A stretch of DNA of 64,000 bases from Streptococcus mitis (GTDB lineage: Bacteria; Bacillota; Bacilli; Lactobacillales; Streptococcaceae). The notes under the pieces are model-generated. The model saw nothing but the letters and a program-made list of their open reading frames with translations. It ran no database searches and was not told the origin of the DNA. The stretch is from NCBI RefSeq assembly GCF_023109105.1, contig NZ_JALDTZ010000001.1:244446-308445 (forward strand), read 5' to 3'. A program made the position numbers and the translations under genes. Below, piece by piece: positions 49,886 through 62,579 of this stretch (within the stretch, counting starts at the first letter, position 1; each line of letters opens with the position of its first letter).

Positions 49886-50899
49886 ATGAAAGAAACTGTT
49901 TATTTTGGAACTTATACACGTCGTACGTCCCAAGGGATTTACAAGGCAGACTTTGATACAGAAACTGGTCAGCTTTCAAATCTAGAACTTTTTGCAACTG
50001 AGCCAAGTCCAACCTACCTTGCCTTTGACCAACACCAACATTTATACACTGTTGGTAGCCAAGACGATAAAGGGGGGATTGCAGCCTATCAAACTGATGG
50101 AACCTTATTAAATTATGTCGTTGAAGAAGGAGCTCCCCACTGTTATGTTGCCGTTGATGAAAAGCGTAATTTGGTGTACGCAGCAAACTACCACAAGGGA
50201 CAGGTCCTTGTTTATAAACGCAAGGAAGATGGGAGTCTTCTACTTAGTGATGTAGATCAACATAGTGGCCAAGGTCCACATGAAAATCAAGCTTCGCCCC
50301 ATGTTCACTACACAGACTTAACACCTGACCACTATCTAGTTACCTGTGATTTAGGTACTGACCAAGTCATCACTTATGACCTTGATCAAGAAGGGAAATT
50401 ATCTAAGCTCTATACCTATCACAGCCAGCCAGGAGCAGGTTCACGTCACATCATTTTCCATAACCACTATAAAATCGCTTATCTGATTTGTGAACTTAAT
50501 AGCACTATAGAAGTTTTAATCTACGATGGTGTTGGCGAATTTGAACGCATGCAAGTCATTTCAACTCTACCAGACGGTTACGAAGGTTTTAATGGAACTG
50601 CTGCTATTCGTCTCTCTAAAGACGGTAAATACCTCTACGCTTCTAACCGTGGTCATGATTCTATCGCAGTATATACAATCCTTGCGGATGGTAGCTTAGA
50701 GTTATTAGAAATCGTTCCGACACATGGTCAGACTCCACGTGATTTTGATTTGACACCAGACCAAGAATTTGTTATTGCTGTCCATCAAGACTCTGACAAT
50801 GCAACCGTCTTTAAACGTAATCCTGAAACTGGTCGTCTAGCAGAACTTTCTAACGACTTCCATGTACCAGAAGCGGTTTGCATCAGTTTTGCTCCTTAA
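49886..50899 (+). CDS. 6-phosphogluconolactonase (YbhE/YkgB beta-propeller family)
   Basis: 337 residues. Seven-bladed beta-propeller lactonase: FGTYTRRTSQGIYKADFDTETGQL, SPTYLAFDQHQHLYTVG, ENQASPHVHYTDLTPD with the His-rich site, and a C-terminal SDNATVFKRNPETGRLAEL. It would hydrolyse 6-phosphogluconolactone in the pentose phosphate pathway. AGAGGTAAAGTT precedes the ATG. Single-gene unit. Confidence 0.87.
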   Translation: MKETVYFGTYTRRTSQGIYKADFDTETGQLSNLELFATEPSPTYLAFDQHQHLYTVGSQDDKGGIAAYQTDGTLLNYVVEEGAPHCYVAVDEKRNLVYAANYHKGQVLVYKRKEDGSLLLSDVDQHSGQGPHENQASPHVHYTDLTPDHYLVTCDLGTDQVITYDLDQEGKLSKLYTYHSQPGAGSRHIIFHNHYKIAYLICELNSTIEVLIYDGVGEFERMQVISTLPDGYEGFNGTAAIRLSKDGKYLYASNRGHDSIAVYTILADGSLELLEIVPTHGQTPRDFDLTPDQEFVIAVHQDSDNATVFKRNPETGRLAELSNDFHVPEAVCISFAP

Positions 50900-50907
50900 G
50901 AATACAT

Positions 50908-50943
50908 AAAAAATGAACTTGTTAACTCAAGTTCATTTTTTCT
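50908..50943. terminator. Bidirectional terminator between the lactonase gene and atpC
   Basis: Stem AAAATGAACTTG / CAAGTTCATTTT with a TTAACT loop and T-rich ends, serving both convergent genes. Confidence 0.9.
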
Positions 50944-51362
50944 TATAGTCTATTTCCGACATTGATACGATTAATAGCACGTTGCAAAGCAATCTTAGCA
51001 CGACGCTCTTGATCAATCAGGTGTTTTTCGTGGGCTTCTTCGATTTCTCGCTCCGCACGAAGCTTAGCACGTTCTGCACGGCTAACATCGATATCACGAG
51101 CACGTTCTGCTGAGTCAGCAACGATTGTGATGATATCATTGGCAATTTCAATAACGCCTCCGTTTACTGCAATCCAGTTCACGTGATCTTCCTCATCAAT
51201 ACGTTTTACCTTTACTTCATCGACTGCTAAAACCGCAATCATATTTTCATGTCGTGGCAAGATTCCCATCTCACCATCCAGAGTTCGAACTGATACATAG
51301 CTGGCATGGTGATCATAGACGAGACCATCTGGTGTCACGATCTGGACAGTTAACTGAGCCAT
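50943..51362 (-). CDS. atpC: ATP synthase epsilon subunit
   Basis: 139 residues. Beta-sandwich N-terminal domain ([35 protein letters not shown]) and two C-terminal helices ([14 protein letters not shown]...). Part of the F1 central stalk, regulating catalysis. Last gene of the operon. Confidence 0.97.
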   Translation of the reverse strand: MAQLTVQIVTPDGLVYDHHASYVSVRTLDGEMGILPRHENMIAVLAVDEVKVKRIDEEDHVNWIAVNGGVIEIANDIITIVADSAERARDIDVSRAERAKLRAEREIEEAHEKHLIDQERRAKIALQRAINRINVGNRL

Positions 51363-51372
51363 AGATCACCTC

Positions 51373-52788
<1,416 letters not shown>

Positions 52789-52860
52789 CTATTCTATATA
52801 AGATACTGTCGGTTCCTAGTTTTGCTAGGTCCTAAGTTCATTCATTTGAGCAGGATGGCT

Positions 52861-53739
52861 TTATTCTAAAGCGCTAGCTCCTGCCACGATTTCTGTGATT
52901 TCTTGTGTAATCGCCGCCTGTCTGGCACGGTTATACTGGATTGTCAAATCATTAATGACTTTCTTAGCATTATCTGTCGCTGTTTGCATGGCTGTCATAC
53001 CAGCAGCATTTTCAGCTGTCTTGGCATCAATAATAGCACCGTAAATCATACTTTCTGCAAACTGAGGCAACAACTGCTCCAAAATTTCTTCTCGGCTGGT
53101 TTCCAATTCAAAAGTCAAGCTGTAGTCTTCATCCGCTTCATTGGGATCCAAGTCAACAATCGGAAGCATTTGTTCCACACGCATTTGACTGGTTAGCGTA
53201 TTGACATGATGGTTGTAACAGACATAGAGCTCATCAAAAAGTTCATTTTGGTACATTTCAACAGTTTTTGAAATAATCTTACGAACTTCATCAAAGCTAG
53301 GTTGATCCGCCAAGCCACGTAGTTCATAAAGTGGTTGGATACCGCGAGCTTTAAAGAAATCAGCTCCCATTCCACCGATACAGATCATTTCAAAACCTTT
53401 ACCGTCTGGATGGTATTCTTCTTTCAACTCCATAACAGCTTTCAGAATAGAAGAATTATAACCTCCAACCAAACCACGGTCTGAAGTAATGACGATATAG
53501 CCTGTCTTCTTCACTGGACGACTAATCAACATCGGATTGGTTGAGCCACCAGATCCATTACCATGAAGGATATCTGTCAAGAGCTTGCGAACTTTCCGAG
53601 CATAAACTTGGAAATTACGAGCAGCTTCTTCAGAACGACCTAGCTTGGCAGCCGATACCATTTGCATGGCATTAGTGATTTGACTCGTATTTTTTGTTGA
53701 GGCGATTTTTGTTTTAATATCATTTAGAGATACTGCCAT
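52861..53739 (-). CDS. atpG: ATP synthase gamma subunit
   Basis: 292 residues. Long N- and C-terminal helices ([58 protein letters not shown]) form the rotating coiled coil in F1, with a Rossmann-like middle. About 80 bp separate it from atpD. Confidence 0.97.
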   Translation of the reverse strand: MAVSLNDIKTKIASTKNTSQITNAMQMVSAAKLGRSEEAARNFQVYARKVRKLLTDILHGNGSGGSTNPMLISRPVKKTGYIVITSDRGLVGGYNSSILKAVMELKEEYHPDGKGFEMICIGGMGADFFKARGIQPLYELRGLADQPSFDEVRKIISKTVEMYQNELFDELYVCYNHHVNTLTSQMRVEQMLPIVDLDPNEADEDYSLTFELETSREEILEQLLPQFAESMIYGAIIDAKTAENAAGMTAMQTATDNAKKVINDLTIQYNRARQAAITQEITEIVAGASALE

Positions 53740-53754
53740 CTGACACCTCTATTC

Positions 53755-55810
<2,056 letters not shown>

Positions 55811-55811
<1 letters not shown>

Positions 55812-56305
55812 TAAGCTTCTCCTAGCTGATCGATATACTGATCAATGAGTTCTTTATGGGCATGACCGTCAAGGTTTTGTGAGATGATTTTACCAGCCAA
55901 GCTGATTGTCAAATCTGCTACCTCACCCTTAACGCTTTGTAAAGCTTCAGCTTTATTTTGAGCAATTTCTTGGTTTGCTTTTTCTTTTAAGCGTCCTGCT
56001 TCTAGTTTAGCATCTGCTAAAATACTAGCCTTACTTTTCTCAGCTGTTTCTTTCGCATTCTCAATGATTGTCTTAGCTTCTTTACGGCTACCAGCCAATT
56101 CATCTTCGCGTTTTTGAGCCAACACTTCTGCTTTTTGACGCGCTTCTTCAGCTCTGTCAATATCTGAAGCAATTTTTTCAGCTCTTTCTTCGAAAATGCC
56201 TGTAATATTAGACCATGCAAATTTTTTAATCAAGACTAGCAAAAGGATAAAAGAGCCAGCGATTAAAATAAAATTACCAATTAATTCACCTACTGTTATG
56301 TGCAT
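55811..56305 (-). CDS. atpF: ATP synthase b subunit
   Basis: 164 residues. One N-terminal membrane helix (about 8-27) then a long charged coiled coil ([30 protein letters not shown]) of the peripheral stalk. It overlaps atpH by one base. Confidence 0.96.
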
Positions 56306-56318
56306 CAGTTACTCCTTT

Positions 56319-57032
56319 CTACTCTTCATCATTAATTTTATTTCCTAGGTACATAGAGGATAATAGTGTAAAGACATAGGCTTGTACACAAGAAATGAAC
56401 ACGGAAAATGCAGTCCAAACTAAGTTTGCCCCAAATGCGACTGGATACCAAAAAATAGCCTGATGTGAAAGTAAGATAAGCAAGCTTGTCATTACTTCAC
56501 CTGCAAAGATATTCCCAAAAATCCGCAAAGCAAGAGAAAGGAAATTCGTGAATTCTTCAAGTAGATTCATCGGTGTCATAAATGCAGGAGTTACAAAACC
56601 TTTTAGGTATTGTTTAATCCCACGACGACGAATCCCCTCAATGTGCGCCATCACAATAATACAGAACGACAAGACAAGGTCAAATGAAAGATTTGCAGTT
56701 GGCGATGTCCAAAGGTTTGTCCCATCTGTTGTTTGAAGTTTAGCCATCAAACCAAGATTATTGGCGATGACCATAAAAAGAAATAAACATAAGTAAAAGA
56801 GTGAGTAATCTTTTATGTAGTGGGAACCAAGGTTAGGTTCTGTAAATCCAATTACAAAATCATAGAGATACTCTAGTACATTTTGTTTACCTTTGGGTCT
56901 CAACGTCATATTACGACTTGCCCAATAGATAAATGCAAAAATCAGAAACACAGACAGCAAAGTCAAGGCTGTCAAAGTTAAATCAAAGGTAACAGGACCA
57001 ATATTGATGGTTGGATTGATACTTTCTTCCAT
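56319..57032 (-). CDS. atpB: ATP synthase a subunit
   Basis: 237 residues, about five to six membrane helices. The proton-channel Arg lies in [22 protein letters not shown], followed by the terminal helix. Together with the c-ring it forms the proton path. Confidence 0.96.
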   Translation of the reverse strand: MEESINPTINIGPVTFDLTLTALTLLSVFLIFAFIYWASRNMTLRPKGKQNVLEYLYDFVIGFTEPNLGSHYIKDYSLFYLCLFLFMVIANNLGLMAKLQTTDGTNLWTSPTANLSFDLVLSFCIIVMAHIEGIRRRGIKQYLKGFVTPAFMTPMNLLEEFTNFLSLALRIFGNIFAGEVMTSLLILLSHQAIFWYPVAFGANLVWTAFSVFISCVQAYVFTLLSSMYLGNKINDEE

Positions 57033-57064
57033 CTAACATTCTCCCTTCTCCAATTTATATTTCG

Positions 57065-57265
57065 TTATTTAATAATAAATGAGAAGACAAGAGTTATGAA
57101 GAAAGTCCCTTCAATAAAGGCAACCCCTAAAAACATCAGACTACGAAACTCAGCGATAATATCTGGTTGGCGAGCTACTGATTTAAGCAAACCGTTCATC
57201 AACAACCCCTCACCAAGAGACACACCCATACAGGCAAGACATAGACCGAAAAATGTTAAATTCAT
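57065..57265 (-). CDS. atpE: ATP synthase c subunit
   Basis: 66 residues, a two-helix hairpin. The loop has SVARQPD, and the proton-binding Glu52 lies in [12 protein letters not shown]. Residues tied to optochin resistance in pneumococci (Gly20, Met23, Ala49) are all in the susceptible form. It differs from the pneumococcal protein as I recall it at several other positions. First gene of the operon. Confidence 0.96.
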   Translation of the reverse strand: MNLTFFGLCLACMGVSLGEGLLMNGLLKSVARQPDIIAEFRSLMFLGVAFIEGTFFITLVFSFIIK

Positions 57266-57300
57266 GACGAATTCTCCTTTTAATTAAAATTTACTTACTT

Positions 57301-57357
57301 AGTTTAGTCCTAAAAATTGGATTTGTCAACTTTTTACTTACGTTGAAAGCGTTTAAT
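57301..57357 (-). promoter_or_regulatory. atp operon promoter and cre-like site
   Basis: Minus-strand -35 TTGACA (57329-57324), 17-nt spacer, -10 TAAACT (57306-57301). A cre-like box TGAAAGCGTTTAAT (57344-57357, plus-strand reading) lies just upstream and matches the CcpA consensus except at the last two bases. A second -10-like TATAAT is near 57405. Control by CcpA is inferred. Confidence 0.75.
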
Positions 57358-57464
57358 GAAAATTATTTCCAATTTTACTATTTTTGAGTCTATTATATAG
57401 AAAACTTTAGAAAAAACTTGAAATAAATCCGTCCATTATCTAGGTCTTTCTGAAAAATAATGAA

Positions 57465-57489
57465 AAAAATCCGAGATAAAATCTCGGAT
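57465..57489 (-). terminator. Terminator of the U32 peptidase gene
   Basis: Perfect 9-bp stem ATCCGAGAT / ATCTCGGAT with TTTTTT following on the minus strand, about 90 nt after the stop. Confidence 0.85.
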
Positions 57490-57580
57490 GGAAATAAATA
57501 TATTTTCTTGAACTTCTTTTCTTTTAATGAGTAAGATTAAAGGGAAAGCAACTATAAATCTTTCATCTCCTGCATGCTTA

Positions 57581-58867
57581 TTAAGCACGAACTGTGACGC
57601 TGGTTCCATCTTCCTTATAAAGATTGATAAGACCTTCTTTCAATGCACGAACCATGTCTCCTGCTTGAACAGGTTGTGGAACCTTGATTGTCAATAGTTC
57701 CATTGGATTTGGAGCGCGGTCGATCTTATTTCCTTTTGCATCGTGTAAATATTCGATATAAGTTTCAAAATGACGGAAACCTGGGCCATAAAATTCAACT
57801 TGGTCCCCTTCGTTAATGACGTTCCGTTGGCGAATGGTCGCTGTTTGTGTCGCATCATCATAAGAAACAACTTCAGCAACAAACTTGTACTCAGGAATTT
57901 TACGACGAGCACCAAACAACTGCTCATTTTCAGATGGTGTACCGTAGTAGAAACCTGTGGCCAATTCACGTTGGGCAACCTTCCACATCTCATCAATCAA
58001 GTCTTGCTTGATAGCTTCAAACTTCTCTGGACTCTCTAGGTAAGCATCAACAGCCGCTTTGTAGCAGTTGGTTACTGTTGATACGTAGTGAATAGATTTC
58101 ATACGTCCTTCGATTTTTAAACTGTCCACACCATTTTCAATCATATCTGGGATATGGTCAATCATAGACATATCAACGGCTGACATTGAAAATTCTTCAG
58201 GAATTTCTCCTTTGAGGCTCTTACGTTCCTTACCGAATGGCATGTCGTAAAGGTCATATTTCCAACGGCATGACTGAGAACAGCCCCCACGGTTGGCATC
58301 ACGCATACTCATGTGGTTTGAAAGAGTACAACGACCAGAGTATGAAATACACATGGCTCCATGTACAAAGGCTTCAATCTCAACATCTGTACGTTTGCGG
58401 ATTTCAGCTAATTCCTCCATTGAAACCTCACGCGCCAAAACGACACGAGTCAAGCCCAGTTCTTTCCAGAACTCCAGCGTTTCATAGTTAGTAGCACTAG
58501 CTTGGGTAGAGAGGTGGATTTCAAGACCTGGTGCTTCTGTCGCTGCAATCATAATCAAGGCTGGGTCAGATACGATAACTGCTGCAATCCCGATATCACG
58601 CAATTTACGGAACCACTCACCAGCTCCCTCTTCATTTCCTTCGTGCATAACCATGTTGGCAGCTACATAAACTTTAGCGCCATACTTAGCCGCAAACTGG
58701 ACACCTTCTTCCATTTGTTCAAAGGTAAAGTTTCCAGCACGGCTACGAAGACCATAGGCCTGACCACCGATAAAGACAGCATCTGCCCCATACTGAACAG
58801 CTACTTTTAGCTTCTCTAAAGTCCCTGCAGGTGATAAAACCTCAGGACGTTTTAATGTTTTTGTCAT
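57581..58867 (-). CDS. U32 family peptidase / tRNA hydroxylation-type protein
   Basis: 428 residues. TIM-barrel start (RPEVLSPAGTLEKLKVAVQYGADAVFIGGQAYGLRSRAGNF), the U32 cysteine-rich signature AMCISYSGRCTLSNHMSMRDANRGGCSQSCRW, and a C-terminal beta domain. Relatives include collagenase-like PrtC and the tRNA U34 hydroxylation protein TrhP. RNA modification is now the favoured role, but is not shown here. The start MTKTLKRPEV is used, not six codons upstream. Confidence 0.87.
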   Translation of the reverse strand: MTKTLKRPEVLSPAGTLEKLKVAVQYGADAVFIGGQAYGLRSRAGNFTFEQMEEGVQFAAKYGAKVYVAANMVMHEGNEEGAGEWFRKLRDIGIAAVIVSDPALIMIAATEAPGLEIHLSTQASATNYETLEFWKELGLTRVVLAREVSMEELAEIRKRTDVEIEAFVHGAMCISYSGRCTLSNHMSMRDANRGGCSQSCRWKYDLYDMPFGKERKSLKGEIPEEFSMSAVDMSMIDHIPDMIENGVDSLKIEGRMKSIHYVSTVTNCYKAAVDAYLESPEKFEAIKQDLIDEMWKVAQRELATGFYYGTPSENEQLFGARRKIPEYKFVAEVVSYDDATQTATIRQRNVINEGDQVEFYGPGFRHFETYIEYLHDAKGNKIDRAPNPMELLTIKVPQPVQAGDMVRALKEGLINLYKEDGTSVTVRA

Positions 58868-58912
58868 TTTTTCTCCTATTTGCAATATAAAAGTTTGACG
58901 TTTTTCCTTCTC

Positions 58913-58941
58913 ATTTTATAGTAAATAATGAATAAAATCAA
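58913..58941 (-). promoter_or_regulatory. Promoter of the U32 gene
   Basis: -35 TTGATT (58941-58936), 17-nt spacer, -10 TAAAAT (58918-58913), minus strand. Confidence 0.6.
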
Positions 58942-58990
58942 GCCTAGACAGATTGTTTTGACAATTCTAATCTTTTAAGCTTTGCATAAT

Positions 58991-59030
58991 ACTTGTTAAA
59001 CTATCGATTATAAACCAAATTTTAACAAGT
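58991..59030. repeat. Perfect 10-bp inverted repeat
   Basis: ACTTGTTAAA and TTTAACAAGT with exactly 20 bp between, in the gap between U32 and guaA. It could be an operator or a transcript structure. Confidence 0.6.
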
Positions 59031-59044
59031 ACTCGAAAGCCTAG

Positions 59045-59075
59045 AAAAGCAAAAACCAGTATCCAAAGATACTGG
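59045..59075 (-). terminator. Terminator of guaA
   Basis: Stem CCAGTATC / GATACTGG with loop TTTG and a TTTTTGCTTTT tail on the minus strand. Confidence 0.9.
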
Positions 59076-59114
59076 CTGGTTAAACTACATAAAAGTAAGA
59101 TAAGCCTCAGATGT

Positions 59115-60677
59115 CTATTCCCACTCTACTGTTGCAGGTGGTTTACTTGTAATATCGTAGACGATACGGTTAACATGATCCACTTCATTTACGATACGTA
59201 CTGAGATTTTTTGGAGAACTTCCCATGGAATCTTGGCAAAGTCAGCAGTCATACCATCGATAGAGGTGATAGCACGAATGGCAATCGTGTAGTCATAAGT
59301 ACGACCGTCACCCATAACACCAACTGAACGAACGCCTGTGTTAACAGTGAAGTATTGCCAAATATCGCGGTCAAGACCAGCTTTAGCAATCTCCTCACGA
59401 AGGATAGCGTCTGACTCACGAACGGTTTCCAATTTTTCTTCAGTGATTTCACCCATGACACGGATCGCAAGACCAGGTCCTGGGAATGGTTGGCGCCATA
59501 CGATATGGTCTGGCATACCAAGCTCAGTTCCAAGAGCACGAACTTCGTCTTTATAAAGAGTGTTGAGTGGTTCAATCAATTCAAACTGCATATCTTCTGG
59601 AAGTCCACCCACGTTGTGGTGTGACTTGATAGTTTGAGCTGTATCTGTACCAGACTCGATCACGTCTGTATATAAGGTACCTTGAGCAAGAAATTTCACA
59701 TCTTTGAGCTTGCTTGCTTCGTCATCAAATACATACACAAATTCATTACCGATGATTTTACGTTTTTGCTCAGGGTCAGAAACACCTGCAAGCTTATCAA
59801 GGAAACGTTTAGCTGCGTCTGCTTTGACGATATTCAAACCAAACTTACCACCAAGCATGTCCATAACTTGATCTGCTTCACCTTTACGAAGAAGACCATG
59901 GTCTACGAAGATACAGATCAATTGATCACCAATAGCTTTTTGGAGTAGAACTCCAACAACTGAAGAGTCAACCCCACCTGATAGGCCAAGAAGGACACGT
60001 TTATCACCGACAGTCTCACGGATTTTTTGAATCTGCATATCAATGAAGTTATCCATTGACCAGTCGCCTTTAGCCTTACAAATGTTAAGGGCAAAGTTAC
60101 GAAGGATATCATTTCCGTATACAGAATGACGAACTTCTGGGTGGAATTGGATACCGTAAATGTGTTTATCTGGGTTTTCGATGGCTGCGTATGGGCAGTC
60201 AGCTGATGTACCTGTACGAACAAAGTCAGCAGGAATTTCAGTAACCGCATCACCATGGCTCATCAAAACAGTCTGTTCATCAGGTGTTGATTCAAAAAGC
60301 GCTGATGGTGTGTGAGTTAGGGTTGATTGACCGTATTCACGATTTCCAGCATCCCCTGCAGGAACAACTTTTCCTCCAAGTTTATGGGTCAACAACTGCA
60401 TACCATAACAGATTCCCAAAATAGGAATTCCAAGTTCGAAGATTTCTGGGTCAATATCGAATGAACCATCTTCATATACAGAGTTTGGACCACCTGAAAG
60501 GATGATTCCTACAGGATTGATTTCACGAACTTCAGCAGCTGAAATTTTATGGCTCTTTAGTTCTGAAAATACACCAATCTCACGGATACGGCGTGAAATC
60601 AGCTGGTTGTATTGGCTACCATAGTCCAATACGATGATTTTTTCTACATCTTGCAAATCAGTTGAAATGTTGCTCAT
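59115..60677 (-). CDS. guaA: GMP synthase (glutamine-hydrolysing)
   Basis: 520 residues. Converts XMP to GMP. Class I amidotransferase ([11 protein letters not shown] with the Cys nucleophile, FHPEV His-Glu), ATP pyrophosphatase with P-loop GLSGGVDSS, and the dimerisation C-terminal domain ending KPPATVEWE. An extended -10 (TGATAGAAT, -10 at 60719-60714) precedes it; no purine riboswitch is seen. Confidence 0.98.
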   Translation of the reverse strand: MSNISTDLQDVEKIIVLDYGSQYNQLISRRIREIGVFSELKSHKISAAEVREINPVGIILSGGPNSVYEDGSFDIDPEIFELGIPILGICYGMQLLTHKLGGKVVPAGDAGNREYGQSTLTHTPSALFESTPDEQTVLMSHGDAVTEIPADFVRTGTSADCPYAAIENPDKHIYGIQFHPEVRHSVYGNDILRNFALNICKAKGDWSMDNFIDMQIQKIRETVGDKRVLLGLSGGVDSSVVGVLLQKAIGDQLICIFVDHGLLRKGEADQVMDMLGGKFGLNIVKADAAKRFLDKLAGVSDPEQKRKIIGNEFVYVFDDEASKLKDVKFLAQGTLYTDVIESGTDTAQTIKSHHNVGGLPEDMQFELIEPLNTLYKDEVRALGTELGMPDHIVWRQPFPGPGLAIRVMGEITEEKLETVRESDAILREEIAKAGLDRDIWQYFTVNTGVRSVGVMGDGRTYDYTIAIRAITSIDGMTADFAKIPWEVLQKISVRIVNEVDHVNRIVYDITSKPPATVEWE

Positions 60678-60713
60678 CTTTTTCCTTTCTCAAAAGAAAT
60701 ATCTTTTTCCAAT

Positions 60714-60719
60714 ATTCTA
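60714..60719 (-). promoter_or_regulatory. Extended -10 promoter of guaA
   Basis: TGATAGAAT on the minus strand, about 37 nt upstream of the start. Confidence 0.55.
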
Positions 60720-60746
60720 TCACAAATAAGGTCGAATTACCAACTA

Positions 60747-60859
60747 ATACTCAATGAAAATCAAAAAGCAAACTAGAAAGCTAGCCGCAGGCTGCTCAAA
60801 GCACCGCTTTGAGGTTGCAGATAAAGCTGACGTGGTTTGAAGAGATTTTCGAAGAGTAT
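60747..60859. repeat. RUP element
   Basis: 113 bp, ATACTCAATGAAAATCAAAA to ATTTTCGAAGAGTAT. It lies between the divergent guaA and gntR promoters. Confidence 0.92.
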
Positions 60860-60873
60860 AAACAAGGCGAAGT

Positions 60874-60903
60874 TTGACTTTTTCTCGTTTATTAGGGTAC
60901 AAT
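60874..60903 (+). promoter_or_regulatory. Promoter of the GntR gene
   Basis: -35 TTGACT (60874-60879), 18-nt spacer, -10 TACAAT (60898-60903), starting just past the RUP. Confidence 0.7.
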
Positions 60904-60931
60904 AGAGAAAAGATAGAAATGAAGTGAAAAT

Positions 60932-61630
60932 ATGCTACCAGCTTATATGAAAATCCATGATCAAATTAAAAAGGATATTGACGAGCACCGTTGGGCTATT
61001 GGAGAAAGACTCCCTAGTGAACGAGATTTAGCTGAGCAGTTTGCGGTCAGTCGCATGACCCTCCGCCAAGCCGTATCTCTATTAGTCGAAGAGGGTGTCT
61101 TGGAGCGCAGGGTAGGGAGCGGAACCTTTGTTGCAAGCACCAGGGTACAAGAAAAGATGCGAGGGACAACCAGTTTTACTGAAATTGTTAAGTCCCAAGG
61201 TAAAGTTCCCTCTAGTCAGCTCATTTCCTACAGAAAAACCATTCCCAATGAGCAGGAAGTTGCCAAATTAGGAATTTCTCCAACCGAAAATCTTATCCGA
61301 ATGGAACGTGTTCGCTATGCCGACAATGTTCCTCTGGTTTATGAAGTTGCATCTATTCCTGAAAAATTTATCAAGAACTTTAAAAAAGAAGAAATCACCA
61401 GTCATTTCTTCCAAACCTTGCAAAAACATGGCTACCGTATTGGCAAATCACAGCAGACTATTTATGCTCGCCTCGCTAAGGAAAAAATTGCCCACTATTT
61501 GGAAGTTGAAAAAGGACATGCTATTCTTGGGCTGACCCAGGTTTCCTACCTAGAAGATGGAACTGCATTTGAATACGTAAAAAGTCAATATGTAGGCGAA
61601 CGCTTTGAATTTTATCTTGAAAATAATTAG
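60932..61630 (+). CDS. GntR/UTRA family transcriptional regulator
   Basis: 232 residues. Winged helix LPSERDLAEQFAVSRMTLRQAVSLLVEEGVL, then a UTRA effector domain (about 95-228, RMERVRYADNVPLVYEVASIP). HutC subfamily; the ligand is likely a sugar phosphate or related small molecule, but unknown. The start MLPAYMKIHDQIKK is typical. No obvious target operon is beside it; the neighbours are guaA and a DMT exporter. Confidence 0.88.
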   Translation: MLPAYMKIHDQIKKDIDEHRWAIGERLPSERDLAEQFAVSRMTLRQAVSLLVEEGVLERRVGSGTFVASTRVQEKMRGTTSFTEIVKSQGKVPSSQLISYRKTIPNEQEVAKLGISPTENLIRMERVRYADNVPLVYEVASIPEKFIKNFKKEEITSHFFQTLQKHGYRIGKSQQTIYARLAKEKIAHYLEVEKGHAILGLTQVSYLEDGTAFEYVKSQYVGERFEFYLENN

Positions 61631-61643
61631 ATTACTAGGCAAA

Positions 61644-61676
61644 AACTCTCTGTCACGGACGACAAAGAGTCTTTTT
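61644..61676. terminator. Bidirectional terminator between the GntR and DMT genes
   Basis: Stem ACTCT.TGTC / GACA.AGAGT, A/T-rich flanks on both sides, at the convergent ends. Confidence 0.75.
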
Positions 61677-62571
61677 ATTTTTCTAAAAGTAAATCTTTCA
61701 AAGAAATCAGAGTCACAGCAACTAATATCATTGCCATGCCAAGAAAATCAATGGGATAAAATTGTTCATCCATGATTAGGAAGGCAAAGAAAACTGCCGA
61801 GATTGGCTCAATTGAAGCCAACAAACTTGACTTGACCGGTCCAATCAGACTGGCTCCTTTTAGGAAGGCTGTATAGGCAAAGACAGTCCCGATAAGGATA
61901 ATTCCAGCAAAAGCAAGGAGAAAATCAAGACTAGTTGGGATAGCAGTCTGTAGAACTCCTGTAAAAGGAAGGGCGACCAAACCTGCTATGACCATTCCCA
62001 CACCTATTACCAAGCTACTCCCCCACTTCTGAATCAAGGCTATAGGCAAAATGATATAAAGTGCATAAGTTAGGGCAGAAAAGAGACCCCAGAACAGACC
62101 TGCAGGTGTCATGGATAACTGGTCCAACTGCCCATGAGTTGCGATCAGGAAGGTTCCTCCGATGGCTAATATGATAGAAACAATCTCTCCCAGTGTCGGC
62201 GCCACCTTATCCTTGATACAGCTATAAATCAAAATCCCGACAGGGCAAACATACTGAAGCACCGTCGCAGTACCTGCATTTGTCTCCTGAATAGCAGTCA
62301 GATAAGCGAATTGATTGAGAAAAAGTCCAATCAGAGCAAAAATAAGAAGAGACAGCAGACTCTTTCTATCCTTTAAAAAGGCCAGCATTTTATCCTTTGC
62401 AGTAGCATAGGCCAAGAGCATGAGAATTCCACCGGCGATTAAAAGACGCAAGTTGGTCAAGACCAGAGCCGAAATTCCGTGTGCCATCAAGTATTGGCCA
62501 CTCGTTCCTGACAAGCCCCAAGCAATACCAGCCACAACTGTTAGTAAAGTCCCTTTTAAAATGTTTGACAT
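61675..62571 (-). CDS. EamA/DMT superfamily transporter
   Basis: 298 residues, about ten membrane helices in two EamA repeats. MSNILKGTLLTVVAGIAWGLSGTSGQYLM start and a second repeat beginning GLFWGLFSALTYALYIILP. It probably exports a metabolite; the substrate is unknown. The start lies 8 nt after the hydrolase gene, so they share a transcript; 20 open codons upstream overlap that gene. Confidence 0.88.
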   Translation of the reverse strand: MSNILKGTLLTVVAGIAWGLSGTSGQYLMAHGISALVLTNLRLLIAGGILMLLAYATAKDKMLAFLKDRKSLLSLLIFALIGLFLNQFAYLTAIQETNAGTATVLQYVCPVGILIYSCIKDKVAPTLGEIVSIILAIGGTFLIATHGQLDQLSMTPAGLFWGLFSALTYALYIILPIALIQKWGSSLVIGVGMVIAGLVALPFTGVLQTAIPTSLDFLLAFAGIILIGTVFAYTAFLKGASLIGPVKSSLLASIEPISAVFFAFLIMDEQFYPIDFLGMAMILVAVTLISLKDLLLEK

Positions 62572-62579
62572 GCCTCTCC

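Noticed and set aside
60678..60746. Purine riboswitch upstream of guaA
   Set aside because: The leader is too short and lacks the three-way junction motifs.
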